From the NCBI GenBank assembly GCA_023451825.1, contig JAEXYA010000050.1:62001-126000 (forward strand): a stretch of DNA of 64,000 nucleotides, given 5' to 3'. The translations under genes were made by a program, and so were the position numbers. The DNA is from Pseudomonadota bacterium (GTDB taxonomy: Bacteria > Pseudomonadota > Alphaproteobacteria > Rhizobiales > Xanthobacteraceae). The stretch's first letter is position 1. Every line of letters starts with the position of its first letter. Shown here piece by piece: positions 56,698 through 64,000 of the stretch. A model generated the notes under the pieces. The model did no database searches. It was not told the DNA's origin and saw only the letters and a program-made list of their open reading frames with translations.

Positions 56698-57582
56698 TTA
56701 CTTCCCCAAATAACGCAGCATATCGGCGCGCAAGGTCTCGTTGAGATCCGAACGCTGCAGTCCGTAGGCGATATTGGCGCGCAGGAAGCCGGCCTTGGAG
56801 CCGCAATCGTGGCGCTCGCCTTCGAATTTCACGCCGAAGAACGGTTGCTGCTTGGCGAGGCCGATCATGGCGTCGGTGAGCTGGATTTCGCCGCCGGCGC
56901 CACGCTCCTGAGTCTCGAGGATCTTGAAGATTTCCGGCTGCAGGATGTAGCGGCCGGTGATCGACAGGTTGGACGGCGCCGTGCCCTTCGGCGGCTTCTC
57001 GACCATGCCGTTGACGCTGAACGCGTTGTTGTGAGTCGGGTGACGGTCGCCGATGCTGCAGATGCCATATTGATGGGTCAGCTCGGTCGGCACTTCTTCG
57101 AGCGCGACGAGATTTGATTTCGCATCGACGCTCTGGGCGATATCGACCATCTGCTTCAGGGCGCCCGGCGAATTGAGCACCAGCTCATCGGGCAGCACCA
57201 CGGCAAAGGGCTCGTCGCCCACGATGTGACGCGCACACCAGACGGCGTGGCCAAGACCGAGCGGTGCCTGCTGACGGGTAAAACTGGTTTCGCCGGCGCC
57301 GGGCTGCGAGCGCGCGAGCTGCTCCATTTCGGCGGTCTTGTTGCGGCCCTTCAGCGTTTCGTCGAGCTCGAACATGCGGTCGAAGTGATCTTCGATGACG
57401 CCCTTGTTGCGGCCGGTGACGAAAATGAAATGCTCGATGCCGGCTTCGCGGGCCTCGTCCACCACATATTGGATCAGCGGCCGATCGACGATGGTCAGCA
57501 TCTCCTTCGGCATCGCTTTGGTAGCGGGAAGGACTCGGGTGCCAAGACCAGCGACAGGGAAGACGGCTTTGCGAATTTTCAT
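56698..57582 (-). CDS. galU: UTP-glucose-1-phosphate uridylyltransferase
   Basis: A 294-residue nucleotidyltransferase that makes UDP-glucose for polysaccharide, lipopolysaccharide and glycolipid synthesis. Signature blocks are FPVAGLGTRVLPATKAMPKEML (about 8-29), VLPDELVL (family form is LPD), NGMVEKP and ERHDCGSKAGFL. I use ATG 57580-57582 (MKIRKAVFP); the frame extending to 57648 is unsupported. The gene is single and convergent with the diguanylate cyclase. Confidence 0.93.
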   Translation of the reverse strand: MKIRKAVFPVAGLGTRVLPATKAMPKEMLTIVDRPLIQYVVDEAREAGIEHFIFVTGRNKGVIEDHFDRMFELDETLKGRNKTAEMEQLARSQPGAGETSFTRQQAPLGLGHAVWCARHIVGDEPFAVVLPDELVLNSPGALKQMVDIAQSVDAKSNLVALEEVPTELTHQYGICSIGDRHPTHNNAFSVNGMVEKPPKGTAPSNLSITGRYILQPEIFKILETQERGAGGEIQLTDAMIGLAKQQPFFGVKFEGERHDCGSKAGFLRANIAYGLQRSDLNETLRADMLRYLGK

Positions 57583-57817
57583 CGGGAGCTTTGCAATGAG
57601 CTGGAAGGGAAGGGCGTGCAGGCGACACAACGAAGATTGCGCGCCCAAGTTCCCTTTGCAAGCGGTAACAACGGCGGATGTATGTCGGGCGCGGCGTTAT
57701 GTCGGTATTCCAGACAATGGCGCGTTCTGACATTGCCGCCGGAATCGGACTAGTATTAAGGGGATCGAAACCGTTCCCCGACCTTCTGTCATCACACCGT
57801 TACGATGGGAATTCTGG

Positions 57818-59224
57818 ATGACGACTAAAGGAATAAGCGGCCGCAAGCCTATGATGCGCCGCGCACGATTGGCCGCGATGGTCGCAGGCATCATGTTTTC
57901 CTTCTCGCCCCTTGCGGCGCAGGCGCAATCCGGAAATCCGCTGAATTTCCTCGATAACATCTTCAATCCCGGCCAGCGTCAGGCGCAGGCGCCGAGCGCG
58001 CCGGCACCTGCTGCGGGCGCTGCTGCGCCGCTGCCATGGACCGGCGAAGATGGCGCGTCTGGCCATCCGCTGATGACCGCTGCGGCGATCCGCGAGGCAG
58101 CCTCGAATTTCGATCAATGCGTCGCCGGACTGTGGCCCGATGCCGCACGGCGTGGCGTGTCCGAACAGAATTACCGCGACATCACCGCCGGGCTGACGCC
58201 CGATCTGCGCTTGATGGATCTCATGGACTCGCAGCCGGAATTCACCAAGTCGATCTGGGACTATCTCGACATCCTGGTGAACGACAATCGCGCCGCCAAA
58301 GGCCGCGAAATCCTGGCGCAATACAAGACGATCTTCGATGCGGCCGAGCGCGCTTACGGCGTCGATCGCTACATCGTCGCCTCCATCTGGGGCATCGAGT
58401 CCAATTACTCGACCATGATCGGCGATCGTGACGTGGTGCGCTCCACTGCGACGCTCGCCTGCGTCGGCCGTCGTCAGCCCTATTTCAAGGACGAATTCCT
58501 CACCGCCGTTGAAATCCTGCATCGTGGCGATCTCCGCCGCGAGCAGCTCAAGGGTTCATGGGCCGGCGCATTCGGACCGACGCAATTCATGCCCACGGCC
58601 TTCAAGCGCTTTGCCGTCGATGGCGACGGCGACGGTCGTCGCGACGTGGTCGACAATCCCACCGATCTCATTTTCTCCACCGCCAATAATCTGAAGAAGG
58701 ACGGTTGGCAGAACGGACAGCCTTGGGGCTATGAAGTCGTCGTCCCGCAGGGCTTCAATTACATGCAGGCCGACCGCGCCAAGATGCTGACGCTGGCGCA
58801 ATGGGAGCAACTCGGCCTCAAGCGCGCCAACGGCCAGCCGTTTCCGCGCGGCGGCGAGAAGGCCTATCTGCTCGCGCCCGCCGGCGCGCAGGGACCTGGA
58901 TTTTTGATGATGCAGAATTTTCGCGTCATCATGAAATACAATCCGGCCGAAGCCTATGCGATGGCGATCGGGCACTTTGCCGACAAGCTGCGCGGCGGCC
59001 AGCCTTTCGTGCAGCAATGGCCGCGCCACGAACGCGTGCTGTCGCGCGCCGAGCGGCTGGAGTTTCAGCAATTGCTGGTCCAGCGCGGCTTCTACAAAGG
59101 CACGCCGGACGGCCAGTTCGGCAGCATGACGCGCGAAGCGCTGCGCAACTATCAGGCCTCCATCGGCGCGCCCGCCGATGGATTTGCGACCTCCGAATTG
59201 CTGGATCGCCTGCGCGGACGTTAA
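57818..59224 (+). CDS. Lytic murein transglycosylase (MltB type) with peptidoglycan-binding domain
   Basis: A 468-residue secreted enzyme with signal peptide (GIMFSFSPLAAQAQ), an SLT_2 catalytic domain (about 85-390) and a C-terminal peptidoglycan-binding domain 1 (about 405-465). The catalytic glutamate lies in SIWGIESNYSTM; FGPTQFMPTAFKRFAVDGDGDGRRDVVD is the second family block. It cleaves glycan strands with formation of anhydro-muramic acid. It starts at ATG 57818 and stands alone. Confidence 0.92.
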   Translation: MTTKGISGRKPMMRRARLAAMVAGIMFSFSPLAAQAQSGNPLNFLDNIFNPGQRQAQAPSAPAPAAGAAAPLPWTGEDGASGHPLMTAAAIREAASNFDQCVAGLWPDAARRGVSEQNYRDITAGLTPDLRLMDLMDSQPEFTKSIWDYLDILVNDNRAAKGREILAQYKTIFDAAERAYGVDRYIVASIWGIESNYSTMIGDRDVVRSTATLACVGRRQPYFKDEFLTAVEILHRGDLRREQLKGSWAGAFGPTQFMPTAFKRFAVDGDGDGRRDVVDNPTDLIFSTANNLKKDGWQNGQPWGYEVVVPQGFNYMQADRAKMLTLAQWEQLGLKRANGQPFPRGGEKAYLLAPAGAQGPGFLMMQNFRVIMKYNPAEAYAMAIGHFADKLRGGQPFVQQWPRHERVLSRAERLEFQQLLVQRGFYKGTPDGQFGSMTREALRNYQASIGAPADGFATSELLDRLRGR

Positions 59225-59231
59225 GCGCCGC

Positions 59232-59311
59232 CGTCATTGCGAGGAGCAAAGCGACGAAGCAATCCAGTTGTTGGCAAAGCACTGGATTGCTTCGCTGCGC
59301 TCGCAGTGACG
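59232..59311. repeat. Palindromic intergenic repeat, family B copy 3
   Basis: An 80-bp palindrome from CGTCATTGCGAGGAGC to GCGCTCGCAGTGACG, sharing GACGAAGCAATCCAG with copies at 30574 and 47598. It occupies the convergent gap between the transglycosylase and SDR genes. Confidence 0.88.
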
Positions 59312-59312
59312 G

Positions 59313-60092
59313 TTACGCATTCCGTGCCATCAGCCCGCCATCGACGGGAATGACTGCGCCCGTCAAATAGGACGCAGCCGGCAAACACAGGCTCACTGTC
59401 ATATGCGCGACCTCTTCGGGATCGCCATATCGCCTGAGCGCGGTGCGGCGTTTGGCGAATATCACCTTGTGTTCGTCGCTGATGCGTTGCGTGATGCCTG
59501 TCGTGATCGGGCCCGGACAGATGCAGTTCACCGTAATGCCTTCGCGGCCGAGTTCGACCGCAAGAGAACGCGTAAGACCGGTGACGCCCGCTTTCGCCGC
59601 GGAATACGGACTGTGCAGCGCCGTCGCGCCCAGCGCTTCGGTGGAGGCGATGTTGACGATGCGTGGGCACTTTGATTGGCGCAGGTAAGGCAAGGCCGCG
59701 CGGATGGTGCGCTGATGCGAGGTCAGCATCACGGCGATGGCGCGATCCCATGCAGCGTCGTAGCCGTCCTTGTCGATCTCGGTGGAAACCGAAATGCCGG
59801 CATTGTTGACGATGATGTCGAGCCCACCGAAATGCGCAGCGACCTCGTTGACCACGGTCTTGATGCGCTCGGGATCGGCGACATCCAGCGTCCACGCGCG
59901 TGCGCTGCCACCGCTCGCGGTGATCGCATCGGCAACCGCGGATGTACCTTCAGGTGATAGATCGGTGACGGCGACATTGGCGCCTTCCTCGCCGAACACG
60001 CGTGCAGTCGCGCGGCCCATGCCGCTTGCTGCACCTGTGACGAGAACCGTGAGGCCGCGCACGGAGCGGCTGAGTTGCTTGTAATCCGACAA
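59313..60092 (-). CDS. SDR family oxidoreductase
   Basis: A 259-residue short-chain dehydrogenase/reductase. Cofactor motif TGAASGMGRA is at about 16-25, NNAGIS follows mid-domain, the active-site serine is in NIASTEAL, and YSAAK supplies the Tyr and Lys. ICPGPITTGIT and the closing VIPVDGG are typical of the FabG-like branch. The start is TTG 60090-60092, supported by GGAGG 6 nt upstream; ATG 60119 lacks such a site. The substrate is not predictable. Confidence 0.88.
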   Translation of the reverse strand: MSDYKQLSRSVRGLTVLVTGAASGMGRATARVFGEEGANVAVTDLSPEGTSAVADAITASGGSARAWTLDVADPERIKTVVNEVAAHFGGLDIIVNNAGISVSTEIDKDGYDAAWDRAIAVMLTSHQRTIRAALPYLRQSKCPRIVNIASTEALGATALHSPYSAAKAGVTGLTRSLAVELGREGITVNCICPGPITTGITQRISDEHKVIFAKRRTALRRYGDPEEVAHMTVSLCLPAASYLTGAVIPVDGGLMARNA

Positions 60093-60194
60093 GGGAATCC
60101 TCCGATGTTTCGCCTTCATGATGAGGCTTGCACGAAGGCTTGCATCGAATGGCGAAGAGGTCACGCCCTTTCTATCGAGCCGCAACATCGTGAG

Positions 60195-60219
60195 GGAACC
60201 AGCAAGCGGTTCGAGCATT
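60195..60219 (+). promoter_or_regulatory. EcfG-like promoter for the CsbD gene
   Basis: GGAAC (60195-60199) and CATT (60216-60219) are 16 nt apart; the -10 differs from consensus CGTT at one base. The spacing to the start codon at 60255 is suitable. It is weaker than the other three such promoters in the window. Confidence 0.45.
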
Positions 60220-60254
60220 ACACCGGCGAGAGTTTCCCTCACGGAGTGATTGAG

Positions 60255-60617
60255 ATGGATAAGGACCGCATTGCAGGTGCCGCTAAGGATGCCGCCGGCA
60301 AGATCGAAAGCGTCGTCGGCAAGGCAACGGGCGATGAGCGTACCGAGATTTCGGGGCGTTCGCGCGAAGCCGAAGGCACCGTGCAGAACCTTTATGGCCA
60401 GGTGAAAGACGGCGTCCGTGATGCGTCCGAAGCCGCGGCGAATTACGCCAAGGATGCGCTCGATAGCGACACCTATCGTGACGGCACGCAGGCGCTCACC
60501 GACAAGGTGCGCGACAATCCGCTCGGCTCGCTGCTGATCGCCGGCGGCATTGGTTTTGCGCTCGCCATGCTGATGTCGCGTCCGCCGCGCCGTCGTCCGA
60601 ACCGCTTCGGCTACTAA
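60255..60617 (+). CDS. CsbD family stress protein
   Basis: A 120-residue protein. Residues 1-52 form a CsbD domain (MDKDRIAGAAKDAAGKIE ... GQVKD), known from general stress regulons in many bacteria, followed by a helical linker and a hydrophobic C-terminal segment (LGSLLIAGGIGFALAMLMS) with a basic RRPNRFGY tail, as in DUF883-like ribosome- or membrane-associated proteins. ACGGAG lies 8 nt before ATG 60255. An EcfG-like promoter precedes it and a strong terminator follows. Confidence 0.88.
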   Translation: MDKDRIAGAAKDAAGKIESVVGKATGDERTEISGRSREAEGTVQNLYGQVKDGVRDASEAAANYAKDALDSDTYRDGTQALTDKVRDNPLGSLLIAGGIGFALAMLMSRPPRRRPNRFGY

Positions 60618-60636
60618 GTCACTGAATTAACTGCAA

Positions 60637-60673
60637 AATCCCTCGTTCGCGCAAGCGGGCGAGGGATTTTTTG
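60637..60673. terminator. Strong bidirectional terminator after CsbD
   Basis: A 10-bp stem (60637-60646 with 60661-60670) is followed by a T-run on the plus strand, and an A-run precedes it. It can serve both CsbD and the convergent SGNH hydrolase gene. Confidence 0.85.
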
Positions 60674-60690
60674 TGTCTGCAATCAATCGC

Positions 60691-62343
60691 TTAGCGGAAA
60701 AAGAAACCGGAGGGGGCGGAGGCGGCGGGGCCGACATTGGCGGGGGGCCGGGGGCTGCCTTGCTGTTGCTGACGGGGGCGCTGGGGGGCCGCCTGCTGCG
60801 CCGGGCGGCGCGGCTCGTCATTGCCAAACAGATTGCCGAAAAAGGACGGCGTTTCCGTGACAACCGGCGTCTTCTTTTTCGCCTGCTGCTTTGGCGCAGC
60901 CGGCGGCGCGGCCATCACTGGCGTCACGCCTTCGGCAGGCGTTGCGCTGCCCGGCGTCGGCGTCACCGCCGCCACAGGCACATCGCCCTTGGCCTGTTCA
61001 CGGCCGATCTCGCGGCGCGGCCAGGCAAAGTCATCGGCGCGGCCGGCCGGTGCGTTCAGCGGTTCGCCCTTCACCAGCGTCTTGGCCACCAGCGGGTCCA
61101 CATTCAGCGCCTTGGCGCCGGGGCCGCCGAGCAGCGTGTCGCCGCCGATGGAGGCTGCCACCAGCGGCACGATCGGGCCGGCCAGCGGACGCGGCGGCGG
61201 CGCGCCGGGCACCACATTCGTATCGGGCTGCGCCGGCTCGCTCGGCAATTCGATCGGCGCCGAGCGGCCGGAGAGCAGGCGGGTGATCTCGCGCTCGGCA
61301 TAATGCGCCAGTTTGCGGGCGCCGGCCTTGGTGAAATAGACGCCGTCCGGTGTGCGCAGGCGGCGGATCTGGCCTTCGAAATCCGGGCCCTGCTGCAGGA
61401 AGCGGCCGGATTCATCGACAAAGCCGTCCCACACATCGACATAAGTGATGCCCGCCTTGCCGGCGGCGTCGCGATAGAGATTGTTGAGATAGACCATATC
61501 GGCCATCGCCTTCGGCCCGCGCACCGCGGGCAGGCCGACCCAGAGCACCGGCACGCCCTTGCTCTTGGCGACGTTGATCATCTCCTCGATCTTCTTCTCG
61601 TAGAGCTCGCCCCAGCGATCATCGCGAAACGCGACCATGCCGCCGCCCTGCGCACCGCGCTCGGCCACGATGGCGCCGGGATCGGTGATATCGGCGTCGT
61701 CGGCATCCGCATTGTCGGCCGGCTTGTCGCCGGGCTTCACATCGGCGGCGCCTTCCTTCTTCGCGGCCTTCTTGTCGGGCTCGCGGATCGGGATGCGGTC
61801 GCTGAGACCAAGCATGATGACGATAGCATCGGGCTTTTCACTGGCCAGGATGCCCTTGGCCGCGGCGGCCCAGTCGCTCGGTTCGCCCTTGGGCTGATAG
61901 CGCAAGAGGCCGGAGATCGTCTTGTGCTTGCGGATCACGCCCATGTCGGGCTGTTCGGAATAGGCGTCCTCCAGCCCATAGCCGAGCCAGTCGGCCATGC
62001 TGTCGCCCAGCACCAGCACATTCCGCTCGGCGGCCGCGTTGGTTTTATCCGATTGCGGCGCGCGGGAAAAATCCTCGCGGCGGCGCGGCGCCTGCTGTTG
62101 CTGCGGAGCCTGCTGCTGGAACGGCTGGAAGAATTCGCCGCCGAACCATCCACCGCCGCGCGGCTGCGGGCGCTGCTGCTGGCGCGGCGCGGGATCGCCG
62201 AAGCCGAAAAACTGCGCCGACGCCGTGCCGGCAATGCTGACCAGCAGCGCCAGCGCGGTGACGCCGACGGCGAGCGTCAGCCGTTCACGGCGCCAGAGAT
62301 CTGGCCGCCATCGGGCTTTCGTTGCTTTCGGCTTGTCGGACAT
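60691..62343 (-). CDS. SGNH/GDSL hydrolase family protein (DUF459)
   Basis: A 550-residue secreted or membrane-anchored protein with one N-terminal helix (LTLAVGVTALALLVSIAGTASA). After a Gln/Pro-rich region comes a DUF459 domain of SGNH fold (about 105-360) with block I VLGDSMADWL and the catalytic Asp/His-equivalent block DGVYFTKAGARKLAHY. A long low-complexity Pro/Ala tail follows (about 370-550). Relatives are found in cell-envelope polysaccharide settings and may act as esterases. The acceptor is unknown. It starts at the ATG 62341-62343. Confidence 0.87.
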   Translation of the reverse strand: MSDKPKATKARWRPDLWRRERLTLAVGVTALALLVSIAGTASAQFFGFGDPAPRQQQRPQPRGGGWFGGEFFQPFQQQAPQQQQAPRRREDFSRAPQSDKTNAAAERNVLVLGDSMADWLGYGLEDAYSEQPDMGVIRKHKTISGLLRYQPKGEPSDWAAAAKGILASEKPDAIVIMLGLSDRIPIREPDKKAAKKEGAADVKPGDKPADNADADDADITDPGAIVAERGAQGGGMVAFRDDRWGELYEKKIEEMINVAKSKGVPVLWVGLPAVRGPKAMADMVYLNNLYRDAAGKAGITYVDVWDGFVDESGRFLQQGPDFEGQIRRLRTPDGVYFTKAGARKLAHYAEREITRLLSGRSAPIELPSEPAQPDTNVVPGAPPPRPLAGPIVPLVAASIGGDTLLGGPGAKALNVDPLVAKTLVKGEPLNAPAGRADDFAWPRREIGREQAKGDVPVAAVTPTPGSATPAEGVTPVMAAPPAAPKQQAKKKTPVVTETPSFFGNLFGNDEPRRPAQQAAPQRPRQQQQGSPRPPANVGPAASAPSGFFFR

Positions 62344-62518
62344 TCGGACTGATGGCCTCGACCGCAGGATGGGCGCAAGGCCCAGGTTCCATCCGGATTA
62401 TACCCGGATTCGGGCCGCAAGCGGGCAGCCTTGTTGGTCGCCATCAAGCCTTGAAGCCTGAGAAGGTCAAGCTGTCGCGCGATCTTTTCGGAACAGGGTT
62501 AGCGTGCGGCGCGCCGGC

Positions 62519-62953
62519 TTACTTCCAGAGCCCGTAAGCCGGCCATTTCGCCGCAGGAATCTCGGCGCCGGTCTTGTAGCTGAAATCCAGCACGGTCTTG
62601 TGGTCCGGCGTCGCCTTGCAGGTGAAGGACATCTGGTACCATTTGCCGCCCGCGCGGAATGCGCCGCCTTTGGCCACCAGCGTATTGCCGAGATGCTGCG
62701 GCCGCATGGTCACGTCGGATTTGGCGCGATCGACCCGCGATCTGGCCGAACCGCTCGCGCTCATCTTCCGCATCGCCTCGAGATCGCAGATCTGCTCCAG
62801 CCGGGTCTTCGGATCGAGCTTGTCGAGCGCGCGCATGAAGCGCGCATCGGGTGCTGCGATAGACGGCGTGCTGGTCGCGACAAGCGCGACCGAGATTGCG
62901 GCAAATGCGAGCGGGATCGCCGCGCGCGCGAGCGTAAGGGCAGGAGTTTTCAT
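62519..62953 (-). CDS. DUF930 domain protein
   Basis: A 144-residue secreted protein with signal peptide (IPLAFAAISVALVATSTPSIAA) and a DUF930 domain: FMRALDKLDPKTRLEQICDLEAM near 40-61, and the end CKATPDHKTVLDFSYKTGAEIP. A pair of cysteines is present. The family is confined largely to rhizobia-like bacteria and has no known function. The ATG at 62951-62953 is the start. Confidence 0.88.
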   Translation of the reverse strand: MKTPALTLARAAIPLAFAAISVALVATSTPSIAAPDARFMRALDKLDPKTRLEQICDLEAMRKMSASGSARSRVDRAKSDVTMRPQHLGNTLVAKGGAFRAGGKWYQMSFTCKATPDHKTVLDFSYKTGAEIPAAKWPAYGLWK

Positions 62954-63086
62954 GAACCAACGCGAGACGTGAGAGGAGACGTGAGGCGGGATGTGTCGGT
63001 TAGCGCAGGCGCGCCGCGCTGGCCAGCGACTGCGGGTTTCAGGACTGCGCGAGGTCGCGCGCAGCGAGTCGCTGGGCTCCTCTTGT
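62954..63086. other. Spacer upstream of the DUF930 gene
   Basis: This stretch holds the promoter region of the DUF930 gene. No ORF with coding character was seen. Confidence 0.4.
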
Positions 63087-63200
63087 CGTCACCCGACTTG
63101 ATCGGGTGACCCAGTATCCACCGCGACCGGCATCGACGCTGCGGCATCCAACGCATCCGCCGTCGTGCACTGGATCGCCCGATCAAGTCGGGGCGATGAC
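63087..63200. repeat. Palindromic intergenic repeat, family G
   Basis: A 114-bp palindrome from CGTCACCCGACTTGATCGGG to CGATCAAGTCGGGGCGATGAC. Only one copy occurs in the window. Its form is that of the same general class as families A to F. Confidence 0.8.
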
Positions 63201-63749
63201 AAACGAGTTTTTCGCTATCTCTTTCACCCGCCCACGCGCCGTCCTTGCCGCGCCTTTGCGCGAAGTGGCTTTTCACCTGGGCTCCCCCGCAAGATGAGGG
63301 GGATGACGCGCTAACAAGCGCAATAGTCTGGTCATTCTCGCGATGATGTCGGCCATGACCGGCCTTCACCGTCGCGTCGCCTCCTGGCGCTCCATCGCGG
63401 GATTTTGGGCTGGAGGACCGTTCTGTCGCACACCGGCGCGTCCCTTACTCCTCCGCTGCGCAGAGTTTCGGTTTCGCTGATCCCGAGGGTTTTCCCCTCG
63501 TTCACCTGTGCCGTCGCAGCCGACCTATCGGCGCTCCCCCATAGTGGGGAGGGACGGTGGCCCCTAGCCTCCCGAGTCCTGCTTGCGAGGCAGGCCGCGG
63601 GCTCCGCATCCTCCTCCACCCTCAAGACGCCCTCGAGAAGCGCCCCTCGTGAGAAGGATAGAGAGGAATATAGTCTAAATATTTGAGAATACAATACCTG
63701 ATTGAGTGGTTGTTTTGTGCTTATCTTAGATTGTTGTTAATGAAGATCA
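63201..63749. other. Gene-free region with mixed low-complexity and AT-rich tracts
   Basis: No supported gene. Positions 63373-63655 are a compact GC-rich block with short inverted repeats (for example TCGAGG-type and CTCCCC/GGGGAG arms) that looks like a larger intergenic repeat. Positions 63655-63740 are sharply AT-rich. The 120-residue minus frame at 63332-63694 has no family look and is rejected. Confidence 0.45.
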
Positions 63750-63831
63750 GAGCGTGGGGCTTCCCCACCCGTCCTTCGCTTCGCTCAGGCCACCCTCCCC
63801 ACGGCGCCGCTGCGCGGCTTGGGGGAGGGAA
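63750..63831. repeat. Repeat related to family E, left copy
   Basis: A unit with GTGGGGCTTCCCCACCCG and CCACCCTCCCC arms around a CGCTTCGCTCAGG centre and ending in GGGGGAGGG. It is part of an inverted arrangement with the next unit. Confidence 0.6.
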
Positions 63832-63880
63832 AGCGAGCGTCGTTGTTCGTATGGTTCCTATGTTTGAAACGCGGGGTCTT

Positions 63881-63956
63881 CTCCCTCCCCGGAGCGAAGC
63901 GAATGGGGAGGGTGGCGCGACGGCGAGCGTTCAGCGAGCCTCGAGACGGGTGGGGT
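63881..63956. repeat. Repeat related to family E, right copy
   Basis: A unit with CTCCCTCCCCGGAGCG and GGGGAGGGTGGCGCG arms and ending in ACGGGTGGGGTG. It is inverted relative to the unit at 63750. The remaining sequence to the window end shows no gene. Confidence 0.6.
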
Positions 63957-64000
63957 GTCTCCGCAAGCGAGGTCGATATGGCCAACGCATTCGCCAGACA

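Noticed and set aside
63332..63694. 120-residue minus-strand frame near the window end
   Set aside because: It has a skewed, Arg/Ser-rich composition, no ribosome site and no family resemblance, and it covers a repeat-like block.
1..64000. CRISPR arrays, tRNA or rRNA genes, insertion sequences, prophage
   Set aside because: No evenly spaced short direct repeats, no tRNA-like cloverleaf and no transposase, integrase or phage structural gene were seen. The repeats present are dispersed palindromes.

Overview
The window looks like chromosomal DNA from an alphaproteobacterium of the order Hyphomicrobiales, most probably the Bradyrhizobium/Rhodopseudomonas/Tardiphaga group (Nitrobacteraceae). The reasons are high GC with strong third-position GC bias, the gene content (homospermidine synthase with a eukaryotic-type ornithine decarboxylase, DUF930, DUF2946, DUF1007, DUF459, BBP2-like porins), promoter motifs of the GGAAC-N16/17-CGTT type used by the alphaproteobacterial general stress sigma factor EcfG, and many 80-120 bp palindromic intergenic repeats typical of that group. 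No tRNA, rRNA, CRISPR array, phage or transposase gene was seen. The genus is an inference.

Layout. 1-4.4 kb: two small secreted Cys-rich proteins, a CidA/LrgB-type membrane pair, a TauE/SafE exporter with a DsbA-like oxidoreductase, and a small stress-type membrane protein. 4.6-9.6 kb: a DNA glycosylase, a DUF2855 protein, a divergent ClC channel with CBS domains, an HNH nuclease and a Uma2-type protein. 9.9-16.6 kb: a very repetitive Gly-rich secreted protein facing a beta-barrel porin, an esterase, an HtrA-like protein that has lost its catalytic triad, and a small zinc ribbon. 16.6-20.3 kb: a probable copper-acquisition operon (DUF2946, TonB receptor, DUF1775-PCuAC fusion). 20.5-30.5 kb: cation efflux, L,D-transpeptidase, gluQ, a hybrid kinase, a YihY protein, an M29 aminopeptidase, an MFS transporter and sodB. 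30.7-36.1 kb: crcB, then a zinc-uptake operon behind a probable Zur box (His-rich peptide, znuC, znuB, znuA), followed by a COG0523 metal GTPase and a WD40 protein. 36.2-43.5 kb: a coiled-coil membrane protein, an MgtC-like protein, acetoacetate decarboxylase, a MaoC protein, and a polyamine group (hss, a RidA protein, a GNAT protein, ornithine decarboxylase) whose decarboxylase has a long structured leader. 44.3-54.9 kb: M3 peptidase, DUF1007 plus NicO metal exporter, hemH, an SPFH/NfeD pair, kdsD and a second porin. 55-63 kb: diguanylate cyclase, galU, lytic transglycosylase, SDR, CsbD, SGNH hydrolase and DUF930. The last 1 kb is gene-free and rich in palindromes.

Themes. Metal handling recurs: copper import, zinc import with a metallochaperone, NicO and CDF export, ferrochelatase. 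A second theme is the envelope: porins, peptidoglycan enzymes, KDO and UDP-glucose synthesis. A third is general stress: three exact EcfG-type promoters (sodB, a small membrane protein, a Pro-rich secreted protein) and one near-match (CsbD).

Most novel-looking items: the odc leader with mutually exclusive hairpins, the Shine-Dalgarno-masking hairpin before the CidA-like gene, the triad-less HtrA protein, the 42-residue-repeat secreted protein, and a palindromic repeat translated as the N-terminus of the NicO protein. I found no convincing entirely new multi-gene system. All assignments come from reading the sequence; no database search was run.
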